From NCBI GenBank assembly GCA_963728875.1, contig CAVSLJ010000001.1, positions 186,001-250,000 on the forward strand: a stretch of DNA of 64,000 bases, read 5' to 3'. The number at the start of each line of letters is the position of its first letter. Position 1 is the stretch's first letter. The notes below the pieces were generated by a model that was not told the origin of the DNA, searched no databases, and saw nothing but the letters and a program-made list of their open reading frames with translations. The position numbers and the translations under genes were made by a program. Below, in pieces: positions 1-9,066 of this stretch. This stretch comes from DASUPK01 sp963728875 (GTDB lineage Bacteria > Actinomycetota > Thermoleophilia > Solirubrobacterales > 70-9).

Positions 1-1
1 C

Positions 2-259
2 AACCTGGAGGCGCTCGAGCGGCTCGGCCTGATCCGCCACGTTCACCTCGGCCACGGCCCCGGCCTCTACGCGCGCGCCTCCCTCGGCCCGCGTGAGTAC
101 CTGCTCTGCGACTCCTGCGGCGCCCACATCGCCGTCGATCCCTCCGAGCTCGACGATGTGCGCAGCCTGATCCGGCGGCGTTTCTCCTACGAGGCGCGGT
201 TCAACCACTTCCCCGTCGCCGGCCTCTGTCCGAAGTGCGCGAAGGAGCGAGCGCGGTGA
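2..259 (+). CDS. Fur-family metal-responsive regulator (3' part)
   Basis: This is the last 85 residues of a Fur-superfamily repressor; the DNA-binding half lies outside the window. Visible are a His-containing stretch (HVHLGHG) near the start and two CxxC pairs (CDSC and CPKC), the structural zinc site of Fur dimerisation domains. Its stop shares four bases (GTGA) with the start of the nickel/cobalt permease, so the two are probably translationally coupled. A nickel-sensing (Nur-like) role is inferred from that neighbour and the adjacent hydrogenase operon; Fur or Zur specificity cannot be excluded. Confidence 0.75.
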   Translation, partial: NLEALERLGLIRHVHLGHGPGLYARASLGPREYLLCDSCGAHIAVDPSELDDVRSLIRRRFSYEARFNHFPVAGLCPKCAKERAR

Positions 260-993
260 TCGACCTCCATCCTCTCTTCGTCCCGCTCGAATCCGCGGAC
301 CACTGGCTCACCGGGCTCTTCTCCGGGGCGCCCCTGCTCGTCGCGCTCGGGATCGCGCTCCTGCTGGGCCTGCGCCATGCATCCGATCCGGACCATCTCG
401 TGGCCGTCACCTCGCTCGTCGCCTCCCAGGACGGGGACACGCGGGTCGCCGCCCGGCTCGGCGCCTGGTGGGGGCTGGGCCACGCGACGACCCTGCTGCT
501 GGTCGGCATCCCCCTGATCGCGTTCAAGTCGGAGATGCCCTCCTGGCTCGAGTCCGGAGCCGAGAAGGCGATCGGGGCCGTGATCCTGCTGCTCGCGGCG
601 CGGGTGCTGTGGAAATGGCTCCGCGGCGACTACCGGGCGGGTCGTCACCAGCACGAGGATTCCGCGCACCGCCACCTGCAGCACGGGCACGATCATCGGC
701 ACGCGACCGCGCGCACGCCGGCCCAGGCCTTCGGCATCGGCCTGCTGCACGGCCTCGCCGGCAGCGGTGCGGTCGCCGTCCTCCTGCTCACGGGGCTCCC
801 CGGCAGGCTGGAGGCGGCGGCGGCGCTCGCGGTCTTCGCGCCGGCCACCCTCGTCTCGATGGCTGCGTTCACCGCAGCCTTCGCCTGGGTCCTGACGCGG
901 CCTGCGATCGAGCCCGTCTACCGCGGGATCCTCATCCCCCTGGTGGGGACGTTCGGATTGATTTTCGGCCTCTGGTACGCCGGAGTAACCTGA
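256..993 (+). CDS. Nickel/cobalt permease (NiCoT/HoxN-like)
   Basis: This integral membrane protein of 245 aa probably imports Ni2+ for the adjacent [NiFe]-hydrogenase. It carries the HX4DH nickel signature in the first membrane segment (RHASDPDH, about residue 40), about six hydrophobic segments, and a His-rich cytoplasmic loop (HEDSAHRHLQHGHDHRH, about residues 125-150) typical of metal-binding linkers. I chose the GTG at 256 because it overlaps the upstream stop as GTGA and follows AAGGAG by 7 nt; an in-frame GTG at 235 is possible. Ni rather than Co is inferred from context. Confidence 0.8.
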   Translation: MIDLHPLFVPLESADHWLTGLFSGAPLLVALGIALLLGLRHASDPDHLVAVTSLVASQDGDTRVAARLGAWWGLGHATTLLLVGIPLIAFKSEMPSWLESGAEKAIGAVILLLAARVLWKWLRGDYRAGRHQHEDSAHRHLQHGHDHRHATARTPAQAFGIGLLHGLAGSGAVAVLLLTGLPGRLEAAAALAVFAPATLVSMAAFTAAFAWVLTRPAIEPVYRGILIPLVGTFGLIFGLWYAGVT

Positions 994-997
994 TCGT

Positions 998-1345
998 GTG
1001 CCGTCTCGGCTGATCTTCAGGTGCGAGTACTGCGGTGAGCGAGCCGAGGGCATGACCGAGCGGGGGCTGGAGGCGACGCTCCAGGAGCTGCTCTTCGGCG
1101 AGTACCTCGACGTCCAGCCGGGCAACTGGCTCTCCTGGAGCGGCAACGGGATCTACGGACGGGCGCGGTACGCGTGCGGCGAGCATCGCGGCGAGCTCAA
1201 GGCGGAGCTGCGCGAGGCCTACGGAACCCTCGGCTGGCATCCGTGGGCCATGGGCCCCCACCCTCCCTCGTATCGCCGTGGCCGCGTCGCGGCTCGGCAG
1301 CGTCTCGCCCCCGGCTGGTCCTCTCGCTGGAGCCCGCTCGCCTGA
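998..1345 (+). CDS. Hypothetical protein with Cys/His cluster
   Basis: This protein of 115 aa starts with GTG 4 nt after the permease stop, so it probably belongs to the same transcript. The N-terminus has a CxxC pair (CEYCGE) and a later C-x2-H (CGEH, about residue 61), which resembles a small zinc-ribbon. The C-terminal 40 residues are Arg/Pro-rich and look poorly conserved. I do not recognise a family. Position suggests a role near nickel uptake, but nothing in the sequence proves it. Confidence 0.5.
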   Translation: MPSRLIFRCEYCGERAEGMTERGLEATLQELLFGEYLDVQPGNWLSWSGNGIYGRARYACGEHRGELKAELREAYGTLGWHPWAMGPHPPSYRRGRVAARQRLAPGWSSRWSPLA

Positions 1346-1360
1346 GCTCCCGCTCGGCGG

Positions 1361-3626
1361 CTAGGAGCTCGCCGCAGCCACGGCCGCCTGGCCGAAGGCG
1401 ATTCCTCCGTCGTTGGGCGGCAGCAGCCTCGGGGTGATCACGCGAAGGCCGATGCGCTCCAGCGCCTCGGTGGTTCGCTCGAGGAGCAGGCGATTCTGGA
1501 AGACCCCGCCGGAGAGAACCACCCGATCGATTCCCTCGGCCTCCGCGATCCGCGCGGAGGCCCGAGCGGTGGCGCGGGCGACGCCGTTGTGGAAGCGCGC
1601 CGCCACCACGGAGACAGGAACCCCCGCTCCCAGGTCGGCCAGGATCGCCCGAACGGTCTCGCGGGCGTCGAGCGGATCGTCGCCCGGCAGCGGGTACTCA
1701 CCGGGCTCGGATGCATCGGCGATGTCCTCGAGCTCGACCGCCGCCTGGCCCTCGTAGTTCACCTCGGCCCTGATCCCGCAGAGCGCGGCGACGGCATCGA
1801 ACAGCCTCCCCGCGCTGGAGGTGAGCGGGGAGGCGAGCCCGCTCGCCGCCAGGTCTCCGACCTTCCGCCACTCCTCGGCGGACACGTGCGGGGCGATCAG
1901 CGGCGGCAGCGTGGGCTCGGGCCCGAGGGCCTCGAGCAGCCATGAGCAGGCCATCCGCCAGGGCTGCTGGATCGCCCGCTCGCCGCCGGGCATGCGCACC
2001 GGGTGAAGGTGCCCGCGGCGCTCGAAGCCCGTGGCGTCCCCGAGCAGCAGCTCCCCTCCCCACACCGTCCCGTCCGTCCCGTAGCCCGTGCCGTCGAAGA
2101 TCGCGCCGACGGCCGGGCCAGTCTCGCGGTGCTCGGACAGGCATGAGACGAGGTGGGCATGGTGATGCTGCACGCCGACCGTCTCGACCCCGTCGCGCTC
2201 GAGCGCGTACTTGGTGGAGAGGTACTCGGGATGGAGGTCGTGCGCCACGACCTCCGGCCTGACCGCGAAGAGGCGCTCGAAGTGCTCGATCCCCTCGGTG
2301 AATGAGCGAAGCGTCTCGTAGTTCTTCAGATCCCCGATGTGGTGGCCGACCCAGGCCCGTCGGTCCCTGGCCAGGCAGAAGGTGCTCTTCAGCTCGGCGC
2401 CGCACCCCAGCACCGGCCGGCGGACGTCGAGCGGCAGGTCGCGCGGGACGTAGCCGCGGCTGCGCCGCAGGAACTGCGGCCGCCCCGCGACCACACGCAC
2501 GACCGAGTCGTCGGTCCGTGTCTCGATCGGGCGGTCGTGCAGCAGAAAGAGGTCGGCGATGCCCGAGAGCCGCTCCAGGGCGTCGGTGTCGCGAAAGGCG
2601 ATCGGCTCGTCGGAGACGTTGGCGCTGGTGAGGACCAGCGTGGCACCCGTGCCGCCAAGCAGGAGGTGATGGAGCGGCGAGTAGGGCAGCATCACGCCGA
2701 GCTCGCGGGAGGCCGGCGCGACCGACGGAGCGACCGGCGCATCCGGCCGGCGCGGGGCGAGCACGATCGGGCGCTCGCGCGAGACGAGCAATCCGCCCGC
2801 GGCATCGTCGAGCTCGACCAGCTCGAGCGCCTGCTCGGCGCTGGGCGCCATCAGGGCGAAGGGCTTGTCCTCCCGGTGCTTCCGGGCGCGGAGCTCCGCC
2901 ACCACGGCCTCGTCGTCCGCCCGGCAGGCGAGGTGGAATCCGCCGATTCCCTTGATCGCGACGATCCGGCCCTCGGCGAGGGCCAGCGCGGTCGCCTCGA
3001 GCGAGGCCTCGTTCCCGTCGGCGACGGCCCGTCCCGCGCGATCGGTGAGGCGGAGCGAGGGCCCGCAGTCCGGGCAGGCGTTGGGCTGGGCGTGGAAGCG
3101 GCGGTCGAGCGGGATCCTCGTACTCGGCCCGGCACCGGGCGCACATCTCGAACGACGCCATCGTCGTCAGGGGGCGGTCATACGGGACGCCGCGAACGAT
3201 CGTGAACCGCGGCCCGCAGTTGGTGCAGTTCGTGAACGGATAGCGGTGGCGCCGGTTCCGCGGGTCCATCACCTCGGCGAGGCAGTCCTCGCAGGTCGCC
3301 ACATCGGGCGAGACGGCCGCGTCGGCGCTCCCGCGGTCCTCGCTCTCCGTGATCCGGAAGCCGGGCTCGCCGGTCGGGTCGAGCGGCTCGTCACTCACCC
3401 GCTCGACGACCGCGAGCGGGGGCGCATCGAAGCGCAGCCGCTCGAGCAGCCGGGCGAGGTCTCCGGGCTCCCCCTCGGCCTCGATCAGCACCCCCCGGGA
3501 GTCGTTCAGCACCCAGCCGGCCAGGCCGAGCTCGGCGGCCAGCCGGTAGACGAAGGGACGGAAGCCGACGCCCTGCACGGTCCCCTCGACCCGAACCCGC
3601 AGCCGCTGCCTCGATCCGACGCTCAT
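1361..3626 (-). pseudogene. hypF: HypF carbamoyltransferase, frameshifted
   Basis: HypF makes the thiocarbamate on HypE that becomes the CN ligands of the [NiFe] site. From 3626 the product shows an acylphosphatase domain (VEGTVQGVGFRPFVYRLA), zinc-finger CxxC pairs (CEDC, NCTNC, CARC), a YrdC-like domain and a Kae1-like domain with HHHAH (about residue 480). The reading frame breaks near 3110-3113: one base too many in the GGG run after GAGC. Removing it restores DPLDRRFHAQPNACPDCG and a 754-aa protein of normal length. Start ATG overlaps the SIS gene stop as ATGA. It may be a sequencing error or true decay; the downstream half alone is open from 2905. Confidence 0.85.
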
Positions 3627-4826
3627 CGAAGCTCGATCAGCTCACGGAGCGCGTGGTAGGCGCTCGCCTGGGCCTCCTGGATGCGCGGGATGTGCTGGGA
3701 CGGGGTGACGATGACGTGGTCGGCGAGCCCCTCCGACGCGATGCGGCCGCCGTCGTATCCGACGAAGGCGAGGGTGGCGAGCTCCCGCCGCCGCGCCTCG
3801 GCGAGCGCCTCGATCAGGTTGACCGAGTTGCCGCTGGTCGAGATCGCGATCGCGGCATCGCCCTCGCGGCCATAGGCGATCACCTGGCGGAGGAAGATCG
3901 CCTCGGTGCCGATGTCGTTGGCGATCGCGGTCAGGATCGAGGGGTCCTCGGTGAGATCCAGGGCCGCCCGGGCGGGCCATCCCTGCGGCGCGGCCCGCAG
4001 GTCGGCGACGAGGTCCATCGAGTCGGTGGCGGAGCCGCCGTTGCCGAACACCAGCGCCTTGCCGCCGCGGTCGAAGAGAGAGCGCAGGTCCGCCGCGGCC
4101 GCCAGCAGCTCGTCGCGAGACCCGTTGATCGTGCGCTCCCGCAGCTCGCCGACCTCCTCCGCCTTCATCAGGACGTTCGAGCGCACGTCCTCGATCACCT
4201 CGTCCAGCCCCGTCTCGCCCTCGGAGAGGAAGGGGTAGAGGAAGCTCGAGGCCCCGGTGTCGTGGACGGGGCCCGCCTCCCGGCCCTCGAGCAGGCCGCG
4301 GTGCTCGAAGAAGACGTGGACCAGCTCCCAGAGCACGTGGTAGAGCGTCTCGGCGAGCTCCTGGCGAACGAAGGGGTCCTCGGCCGGCGGCTCGAACTCC
4401 CACTCGGCCCCGCACGCGGAGAACGGCGATCGTCTGGCAGCCCCGCTGGCGGGCCATCCCAAGCGCCTCGACCGCCTCCCCGGCGCCGGGCTCGTCGGTG
4501 CCGAAGGCGATCACGATGTCGTCCGGCTCGGCGATCAGATCGACCTGCGCCGTCAGCGCGCCTCCCTCGCGCGACAGGCCGATCGCCGGCAGGGCGCGCT
4601 TGCCGACGATCACCGGATGGACGAACTCGACGGCCACGTGCCTGACGTCGGAGCGCGCCGCAGGTGAGAGCCCGAGCGCGACCAGGCGGCCGCCACGCGC
4701 GAACCGCTCCGCCATCCGGTGGCAGCAGCGCGCCACCTCCTCGGCCCTCGCGGCGAAGAAGGCCCGGTTGGCCTCGGTCCTCTCAGCCAGCAGGGAGTCC
4801 AGCCGCCCCGCCGCCGCCACGGTCAA
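3623..4826 (-). pseudogene. Tandem SIS-domain (GmhA-like) protein, frameshifted
   Basis: This gene codes for about 400 aa with two sugar-isomerase (SIS) folds. The N-terminal one (about residues 20-130) is degenerate. The C-terminal one (about 225-395) has the GNGGSATDS and STSGNS phosphosugar-binding motifs of sedoheptulose-7-phosphate isomerases. The frame breaks near 4424: deleting one base joins RGCQTIA to FSACGAEWEFEPP. The TTG at 4826 overlaps the hypB stop and has GGGAGG upstream; GTG at 4820 is an alternative. It sits between hypB and hypF with 4-nt overlaps, so a hydrogenase-related job is implied, but its substrate is unknown. Confidence 0.75.
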
Positions 4827-5500
4827 ACCGCGGCGGCCTCCCTCGCCGCCACCCCCGAGAGCCATTCGGCGAAGGCCTCGGTTCCCTCACCGGTCCGGGC
4901 GCTGCACTCGATCACCCGCGCGCCGGGGTTGACCGACTCGAGGTTGTGGCGCAGCCTCTCGAGGTCGTAGGACAGATGCGGGAGCAGGTCGATCTTGTTG
5001 ACCACCACTAGCTCGCAGGTCCGGAACATGAGCGGGTACTTGAGGGGCTTGTCCTCCCCCTCCGTCACGGAGCAGATCATCGCCCGCGCGTCCTCGCCGA
5101 CCCGGAACTCGGCCGGGCAGACCAGGTTGCCGACGTTCTCGATCACGAGCAGGTCGATCTCGTCGAGCTCCAGGTCGGGGAGCGCCGAGCGCACCATGTT
5201 GGCGTCGAGGTGGCATTCCCCCCCGAAGCCGGCGTCGGTGTTGAGCTGAACGACCGGGACGTGCAGGTGCGCGATCCGGTCGGAGTCCATCGACCCCTGA
5301 ACGTCGCCCTCGAGCACGCCGACCCGCGTCTCGAGCCCCGGCAGCGTCGCCTCGAGCAGCGAGGTCTTGCCGGCGCCCGGAGCCGACATCAGGTTGATCA
5401 CCCGGACTCCGGCGTGATCGAAATCGTGCCGGTTCGCCTCAGCGATGGTCGTGTTCGCGTCGAGGGCGTCCTCTGCGACCTTCACCTTGGTGCGATGCAT
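4823..5500 (-). CDS. hypB: HypB GTPase, nickel insertion
   Basis: HypB uses GTP to deliver Ni2+ with HypA to the hydrogenase large-subunit precursor. The 225-aa product has a P-loop (SAPGAGKTS, about residue 40), a switch region with LEGDVQG, the metal site around GGECHLDANM, and the NKID guanine-specificity motif. There is no His-rich nickel-storage N-terminus. The ATG at 5500 lies inside the restored 3' end of hypA (19-nt overlap). Because of the hypA frameshift, an open frame runs from the hypA start straight into hypB and mimics a fusion; I treat that as an artefact. Confidence 0.9.
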   Translation of the reverse strand: MHRTKVKVAEDALDANTTIAEANRHDFDHAGVRVINLMSAPGAGKTSLLEATLPGLETRVGVLEGDVQGSMDSDRIAHLHVPVVQLNTDAGFGGECHLDANMVRSALPDLELDEIDLLVIENVGNLVCPAEFRVGEDARAMICSVTEGEDKPLKYPLMFRTCELVVVNKIDLLPHLSYDLERLRHNLESVNPGARVIECSARTGEGTEAFAEWLSGVAAREAAAV

Positions 5501-5881
5501 CCCGCCTCCTCCTTCGCGTCGTTTTGATTGTCCTGGCCCACGCTGTCCTCGCTGACCTCGATCGACTCCACCTCGAACTCGGTGCCTGCGATCACCTCGA
5601 CATCGCTCGTCGAGCATGACGAACAGCGGAAGTCGGGGATATCCAGCTCCCATTCGCGGCCACACGAGTTGCAGCGCAGCCTCGCGGGAATGATCTCGCT
5701 TCTCGAGCTCGGCGCCCTCGCAGACGGTGTCGCGCGAGCAGATCCCGAAGTAGAAGTCGAGCGAGTCCGGGACGACCTGGCGCAGCGTCCCGATCCTCAT
5801 CTGGACCGAGGTGACCCGGCGGCCGTCGGCGTGACGAATCACGGTCTCGACGATGCCCGTGGCGAGGGAGAGCTCGTGCAT
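5482..5881 (-). pseudogene. hypA: HypA nickel chaperone, frameshifted
   Basis: HypA binds nickel through its N-terminal MHE motif and zinc through two CxxC pairs. The start MHELSLATGIVE is perfect, but the frame breaks near 5698. Removing one base continues LEKEIIPARLRCNSCGREWE and then FRCSSCSTSD, giving both zinc CxxC pairs and a protein of 132 aa with an acidic tail, slightly longer than the usual 110-120 aa. The gene starts 2 nt after the endopeptidase stop and overlaps hypB. The shift is net +1, like those in hypF and the SIS gene. Confidence 0.85.
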
Positions 5882-5883
5882 GG

Positions 5884-6447
5884 TCAGCTCGGCCCGTAGG
5901 CCGCGTCGGACTGCAGCTTGTTGAGCTCCTCGAGGACGATCGCGGCCGCGCGGTCGACCGCGGCGCGGACCGGCTCGGAGAGCTCCAGCGCCACATTCTC
6001 GACGTCGGCCGGCTCGCAGCCGACCACGACGACCTTGCCGGGCCAGCCGTGGACGGTGTTGACGAAGCGCAGCACGGTCTGCGGATCCATTCCGTGAGGG
6101 CTGATCGCCTCGCCGTCCTCGATCGGCGCAAACTCCGCCGGGTCAGGCTCGATCACGTACACGTCGCCCGGCTTCCCGCCCTGCTGGCTGACGTCCACCA
6201 GGACCATGGCGTGGTAGCCGCGCATCACCTCATAGGCAAGGTCGAGACCCCCCGAGCCGAAGTCCTGGACCTGGACGCCCGGCGGCACACCCATCTCGAT
6301 CAGCCGGTTGACGACGTGGCCCCCGAAGCCGTCGTCCCCCAGCCAGGCGTTGCCGACCCCGGCCACCAGGATCTGCTTCTCCATGTCAGGCAGCTGCGGC
6401 TCGTCAAGGCTCGCCAGGTCGGGCATTTGAGGCAGGCGCTCGCTCAT
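5884..6447 (-). CDS. Hydrogenase maturation endopeptidase
   Basis: This is a nickel-dependent protease of the HyaD/HoxW/HycI family, 187 aa, which removes the C-terminal peptide of the large subunit after nickel insertion. It shows VAGVGNAWLGDDGFG (first metal-binding Asp), a central DFGSGGLDLAYEV segment and the VLVDVSQQGG region (second Asp). A 25-residue extension precedes the core. The substrate is presumably the large subunit in this operon, which ends with a 20-residue extension after its last metal-site His. The start overlaps the upstream gene by ATGA. Confidence 0.88.
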   Translation of the reverse strand: MSERLPQMPDLASLDEPQLPDMEKQILVAGVGNAWLGDDGFGGHVVNRLIEMGVPPGVQVQDFGSGGLDLAYEVMRGYHAMVLVDVSQQGGKPGDVYVIEPDPAEFAPIEDGEAISPHGMDPQTVLRFVNTVHGWPGKVVVVGCEPADVENVALELSEPVRAAVDRAAAIVLEELNKLQSDAAYGPS

Positions 6448-7634
6448 CCGACCGGCTCCACCTCGTCCGCGAAGAAGAACAGGAAGCGGCCCGTCTCCCG
6501 GAGCAGCTCCTGCCCGGGGTCATCGTCGACCGTGACGCCGAGGTAGATGCGCTCGTCGTAGCCGCGGTAGATCCGCTCGACGGTCGCGGTGCGGCCGTGC
6601 AGGATCTTGTCGTAGACGTCCCCCTCGGTCCCCGGCCTCAGGACGATCTTGTCCCCGAGCCGGACGACGGTGCCCGCGGCCGCCACCTCGCGCTCGCCCT
6701 GGACCTCGTCGAGGCCCGGGGGCGGCGTCGGGGGATGCCCGTTGGAGGAGGCGGCCTCGTCCAACTCGGGCTCCTTGTACGTCAGGCGCCCATGGAGGCC
6801 GAGGATGTCATCGCCCGTCGTCGCCTCCGCCCGCTCGATCATCTCCCGCACGGCGGAGTCCTGGCCCGCGATCTCCCTGCGCTCGTCGTCGGACAGGGCG
6901 TGGACGTGAAGGAGCAGCGCCTCCTCGATCTCGGTGTTGTCGAACAGGTTGCCGAGGCTCTCCGGCGCCAGCTCGGGATGGTCTGGAAGCATGATCGCGG
7001 CGCCGAGTATCGCGGCGTCCCGATCGCCCAGCAGGACGGGAAACGTGTTGAGGGGCTCGCTCGCCAGAGCGGCCTCACCCTCGGCGCCCTCCCGTTCGAG
7101 TGGGCTGACGAAGCGCCCGCCCTCGACCTCCAGCAGCGGATGCGTCGAGATCAGGCTGTGATGGAGGGCCTCGCCGCGGGTGACCTCGACCGGATCGGCC
7201 CGCAGCTCGGTCTCGTTGTGGACGCAGAGCCGCAGGTGCGCCAGCTCTCCTCCCAGGAGCTCCGCGCGCATCGCGATGCGCCCGCTGAGCTCGCCGCCCT
7301 CCATCGGGAAGCTGAACCGCTCCCGCACCGGGCCGCGCGCCAGCTCCGCGAGGGTCACCGGTCCCAGCTCGAGCGAGCGCTCCCCGGCCTCATGGCGCTC
7401 GCCGCTCGCCTGCAGGAAGAGGACCGTGCCGTCCAGGCGCGCGTCCGGGCCCGCCGCGAGCACCGCCTCGAGCCGCAGCATCGAGAAGGCCGCCGGCTGG
7501 GCATCGGCGTAGGCGGGCGGGTAGACGATCCCGAACGGCGTCGGGGTCGCGTTCTTCACGCCGGGCGTGTAGGGATAGAGGGCGTATCCCTCGTAGAGCA
7601 GCGACCGGACCAGCTCCTCGATCGAGCTATTCAT
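6444..7634 (-). CDS. Conserved hydrogenase-operon protein of unknown function
   Basis: This soluble protein of 396 aa is not assigned to a named family. There is no signal peptide or membrane segment. Residues 1-290 look like a mixed alpha/beta domain with acidic loops; a Pro/Gly linker (about 290-310) is followed by a beta-rich, SH3-like end (GTVVRLGDKIVLRP ... ATVERIYRGYDERIYLGVTVDDD). From memory, proteins of this kind occur in actinobacterial group 1h hydrogenase operons. Overlaps with both neighbours (4 and 8 nt) show tight co-translation, implying an assembly or electron-transfer role. Confidence 0.6.
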   Translation of the reverse strand: MNSSIEELVRSLLYEGYALYPYTPGVKNATPTPFGIVYPPAYADAQPAAFSMLRLEAVLAAGPDARLDGTVLFLQASGERHEAGERSLELGPVTLAELARGPVRERFSFPMEGGELSGRIAMRAELLGGELAHLRLCVHNETELRADPVEVTRGEALHHSLISTHPLLEVEGGRFVSPLEREGAEGEAALASEPLNTFPVLLGDRDAAILGAAIMLPDHPELAPESLGNLFDNTEIEEALLLHVHALSDDERREIAGQDSAVREMIERAEATTGDDILGLHGRLTYKEPELDEAASSNGHPPTPPPGLDEVQGEREVAAAGTVVRLGDKIVLRPGTEGDVYDKILHGRTATVERIYRGYDERIYLGVTVDDDPGQELLRETGRFLFFFADEVEPVG

Positions 7635-8157
7635 CGAAGCTCTCCCTGGCGAGCAGCTCGGTGAGCGCTGCGTCGAAGGTCGGGGCGCCGGACCGGGCCT
7701 TGAGCCGCTGCAGCGCGTCGAGCGTGTCGCGGTGCACGGGGACCCAGCCGCGGTAGGGGTAGTAGGAGTCGATCATCTCCGTCCAGATGGAGAGCGGCAG
7801 CGCAAAGTCGGCGGTCGTGTCCCAGGGCACCTGGAGGATCTGGAGGCGGTCCTCCTCGGCGGAGTAGTAGACGCTGCCGTTGAAGTGGAACGCGAGCGGG
7901 ATCTCGCCGTCGGTCACCGAGTGGAAGTACTTGGCTGCGGCGAGCTCCACGTCGTAGTTGCAGAGGACCTCGATGTTCGCCGTGGTCGATCCTGTGAAGG
8001 ACGGGAGCAGCACCGTCTCGGTGGTCCAGTGCATCCGCTGCGCGGTGGTGGTCCAGCGGTGCGGGTCCCCGAAGAGCTCGGTGAGCTTCTCCTTGGACTC
8101 CGCGTCATAGGCTCGCTTCGCCGGCTCGATCTGGATCTGGACGCTCAGGCCCGCCAT
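7627..8157 (-). CDS. DUF6084-like hydrogenase-associated protein
   Basis: The clean frame starts at ATG 8157 (MAGLSVQIQIEP) and gives 176 aa, but coding sense continues upstream in the same frame without a start codon (SLRLAISEVRAIPHAAAPTL). An ATG at 8383 overlaps the previous stop (ATGA) in another frame. The 7627-8383 span is 3n+1, so a fourth net +1 shift between about 8200 and 8380 is likely, with a full protein near 250 aa. The core resembles what I recall as DUF6084, found beside group 1h hydrogenases. Function is unknown; it is soluble and Trp/Tyr-rich. Confidence 0.6.
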   Translation of the reverse strand: MAGLSVQIQIEPAKRAYDAESKEKLTELFGDPHRWTTTAQRMHWTTETVLLPSFTGSTTANIEVLCNYDVELAAAKYFHSVTDGEIPLAFHFNGSVYYSAEEDRLQILQVPWDTTADFALPLSIWTEMIDSYYPYRGWVPVHRDTLDALQRLKARSGAPTFDAALTELLARESFDE

Positions 8158-8379
8158 GAAGACCTCCCGGCCCGAGTCGTCGTCAACCGCCAGGGTGAAC
8201 CTGAGGGTGGGCGCCGCCGCGTGCGGGATCGCTCTGACCTCCGAGATCGCCAGCCGCAGGCTCGGCTCGCCGGGCCTGCCCGACGTCTCCGGCGAGCCGC
8301 GCTCGGCCGGTGTCGGCCTCGACCTCCGGTGGCCGGCGATGTGGCGCGCCGTTCGGCCGTGCCTGTCGGACCGGCTCGG

Positions 8380-9066
8380 TCATCTCCCCTCGCCCGAGCG
8401 CTGCCGGAGGCGCTCGAAGAAGGTCGGGACGGCGCGCTCGATCGCGTCGCCGCCCGAGATCCCCTCCCAGCTCACCTTGATCGCGCCGACCAGCCCGTAG
8501 CACTCGTCGATCGGGGCGATCACGTACGCAGGTGTCTCGGAGATGCGGTTGACGACCAGCGCCTCGGCGTCGGGCTCCAGCGAGTCGAGCTCCGGGTTGA
8601 GGGACCGCAGGTCGTCCCAGGCGTCGAGCTTCAGCTCGGACTCGGTGGCGCCGGCGGGACTCGGGTACATCGCCACCATCCCTCCCACCGAGGTGCTGCG
8701 CATGAAGAAGGCGAGGCCGATCGGCACCTCGAGTCGGGCCCAGAGCTCGTCCGGGAGATCGAAGCCCTCGAGCCAGACGACGCGGGTTCCGGTTGGCCGC
8801 AGCTCCGGGTCGGCCGAGCGCTGCGCCCAGCAGGTGGCGCACACGCAGAGGATCCTCCGATCGCCCAGGTGGAGCAGGTGCTCGTGCTCGTCGGGGATCT
8901 CGACCCCGCAGACGTCGCACCGCTCCTCGGGCCCGGCGGAGCCGTTGCCGGGGAGCCTCTCCGTGCCGGACGGCGTCTCGCTTCGCATGCCGCGGAGCCC
9001 GGAGATCACGTTGGTCCGCCTCCGGGCCGCCACCGCGTCGTCGATGGCCCGCCCGTTGCCGGTCAT
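8380..9066 (-). CDS. DUF5947-like hydrogenase-associated protein
   Basis: This soluble protein of 228 aa has a CxxC pair (CDVCGVEI, about residue 48) and a second Cys/His-bearing stretch (HLLHL ... CVCATCW, about 60-80) that could form a small zinc or Fe-S site. The remainder is an alpha/beta domain (LPDELWARLEVPIGLAFFM). I recall this family as DUF5947, seen near actinobacterial hydrogenases. The start is set by the ATGA overlap with the NifU-type gene. A role in cofactor or electron handling is inferred only from the operon. Confidence 0.6.
   Translation of the reverse strand: MTGNGRAIDDAVAARRRTNVISGLRGMRSETPSGTERLPGNGSAGPEERCDVCGVEIPDEHEHLLHLGDRRILCVCATCWAQRSADPELRPTGTRVVWLEGFDLPDELWARLEVPIGLAFFMRSTSVGGMVAMYPSPAGATESELKLDAWDDLRSLNPELDSLEPDAEALVVNRISETPAYVIAPIDECYGLVGAIKVSWEGISGGDAIERAVPTFFERLRQRSGEGR

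Noticed and set aside
4823..5881. Apparent HypA-HypB fusion protein of 352 aa
   Set aside because: The fused middle (residues about 62-130) is not HypA-like, while the correct HypA zinc motifs lie in another frame. A +1 frameshift explains the read-through better than a true fusion.
8183..8920. A 245-codon minus frame between the DUF5947-like and DUF6084-like genes
   Set aside because: Most of it overlaps the DUF5947-like gene in another frame; only its last 67 codons (from ATG 8383) may be the true N-terminus of the DUF6084-like gene before a frameshift.
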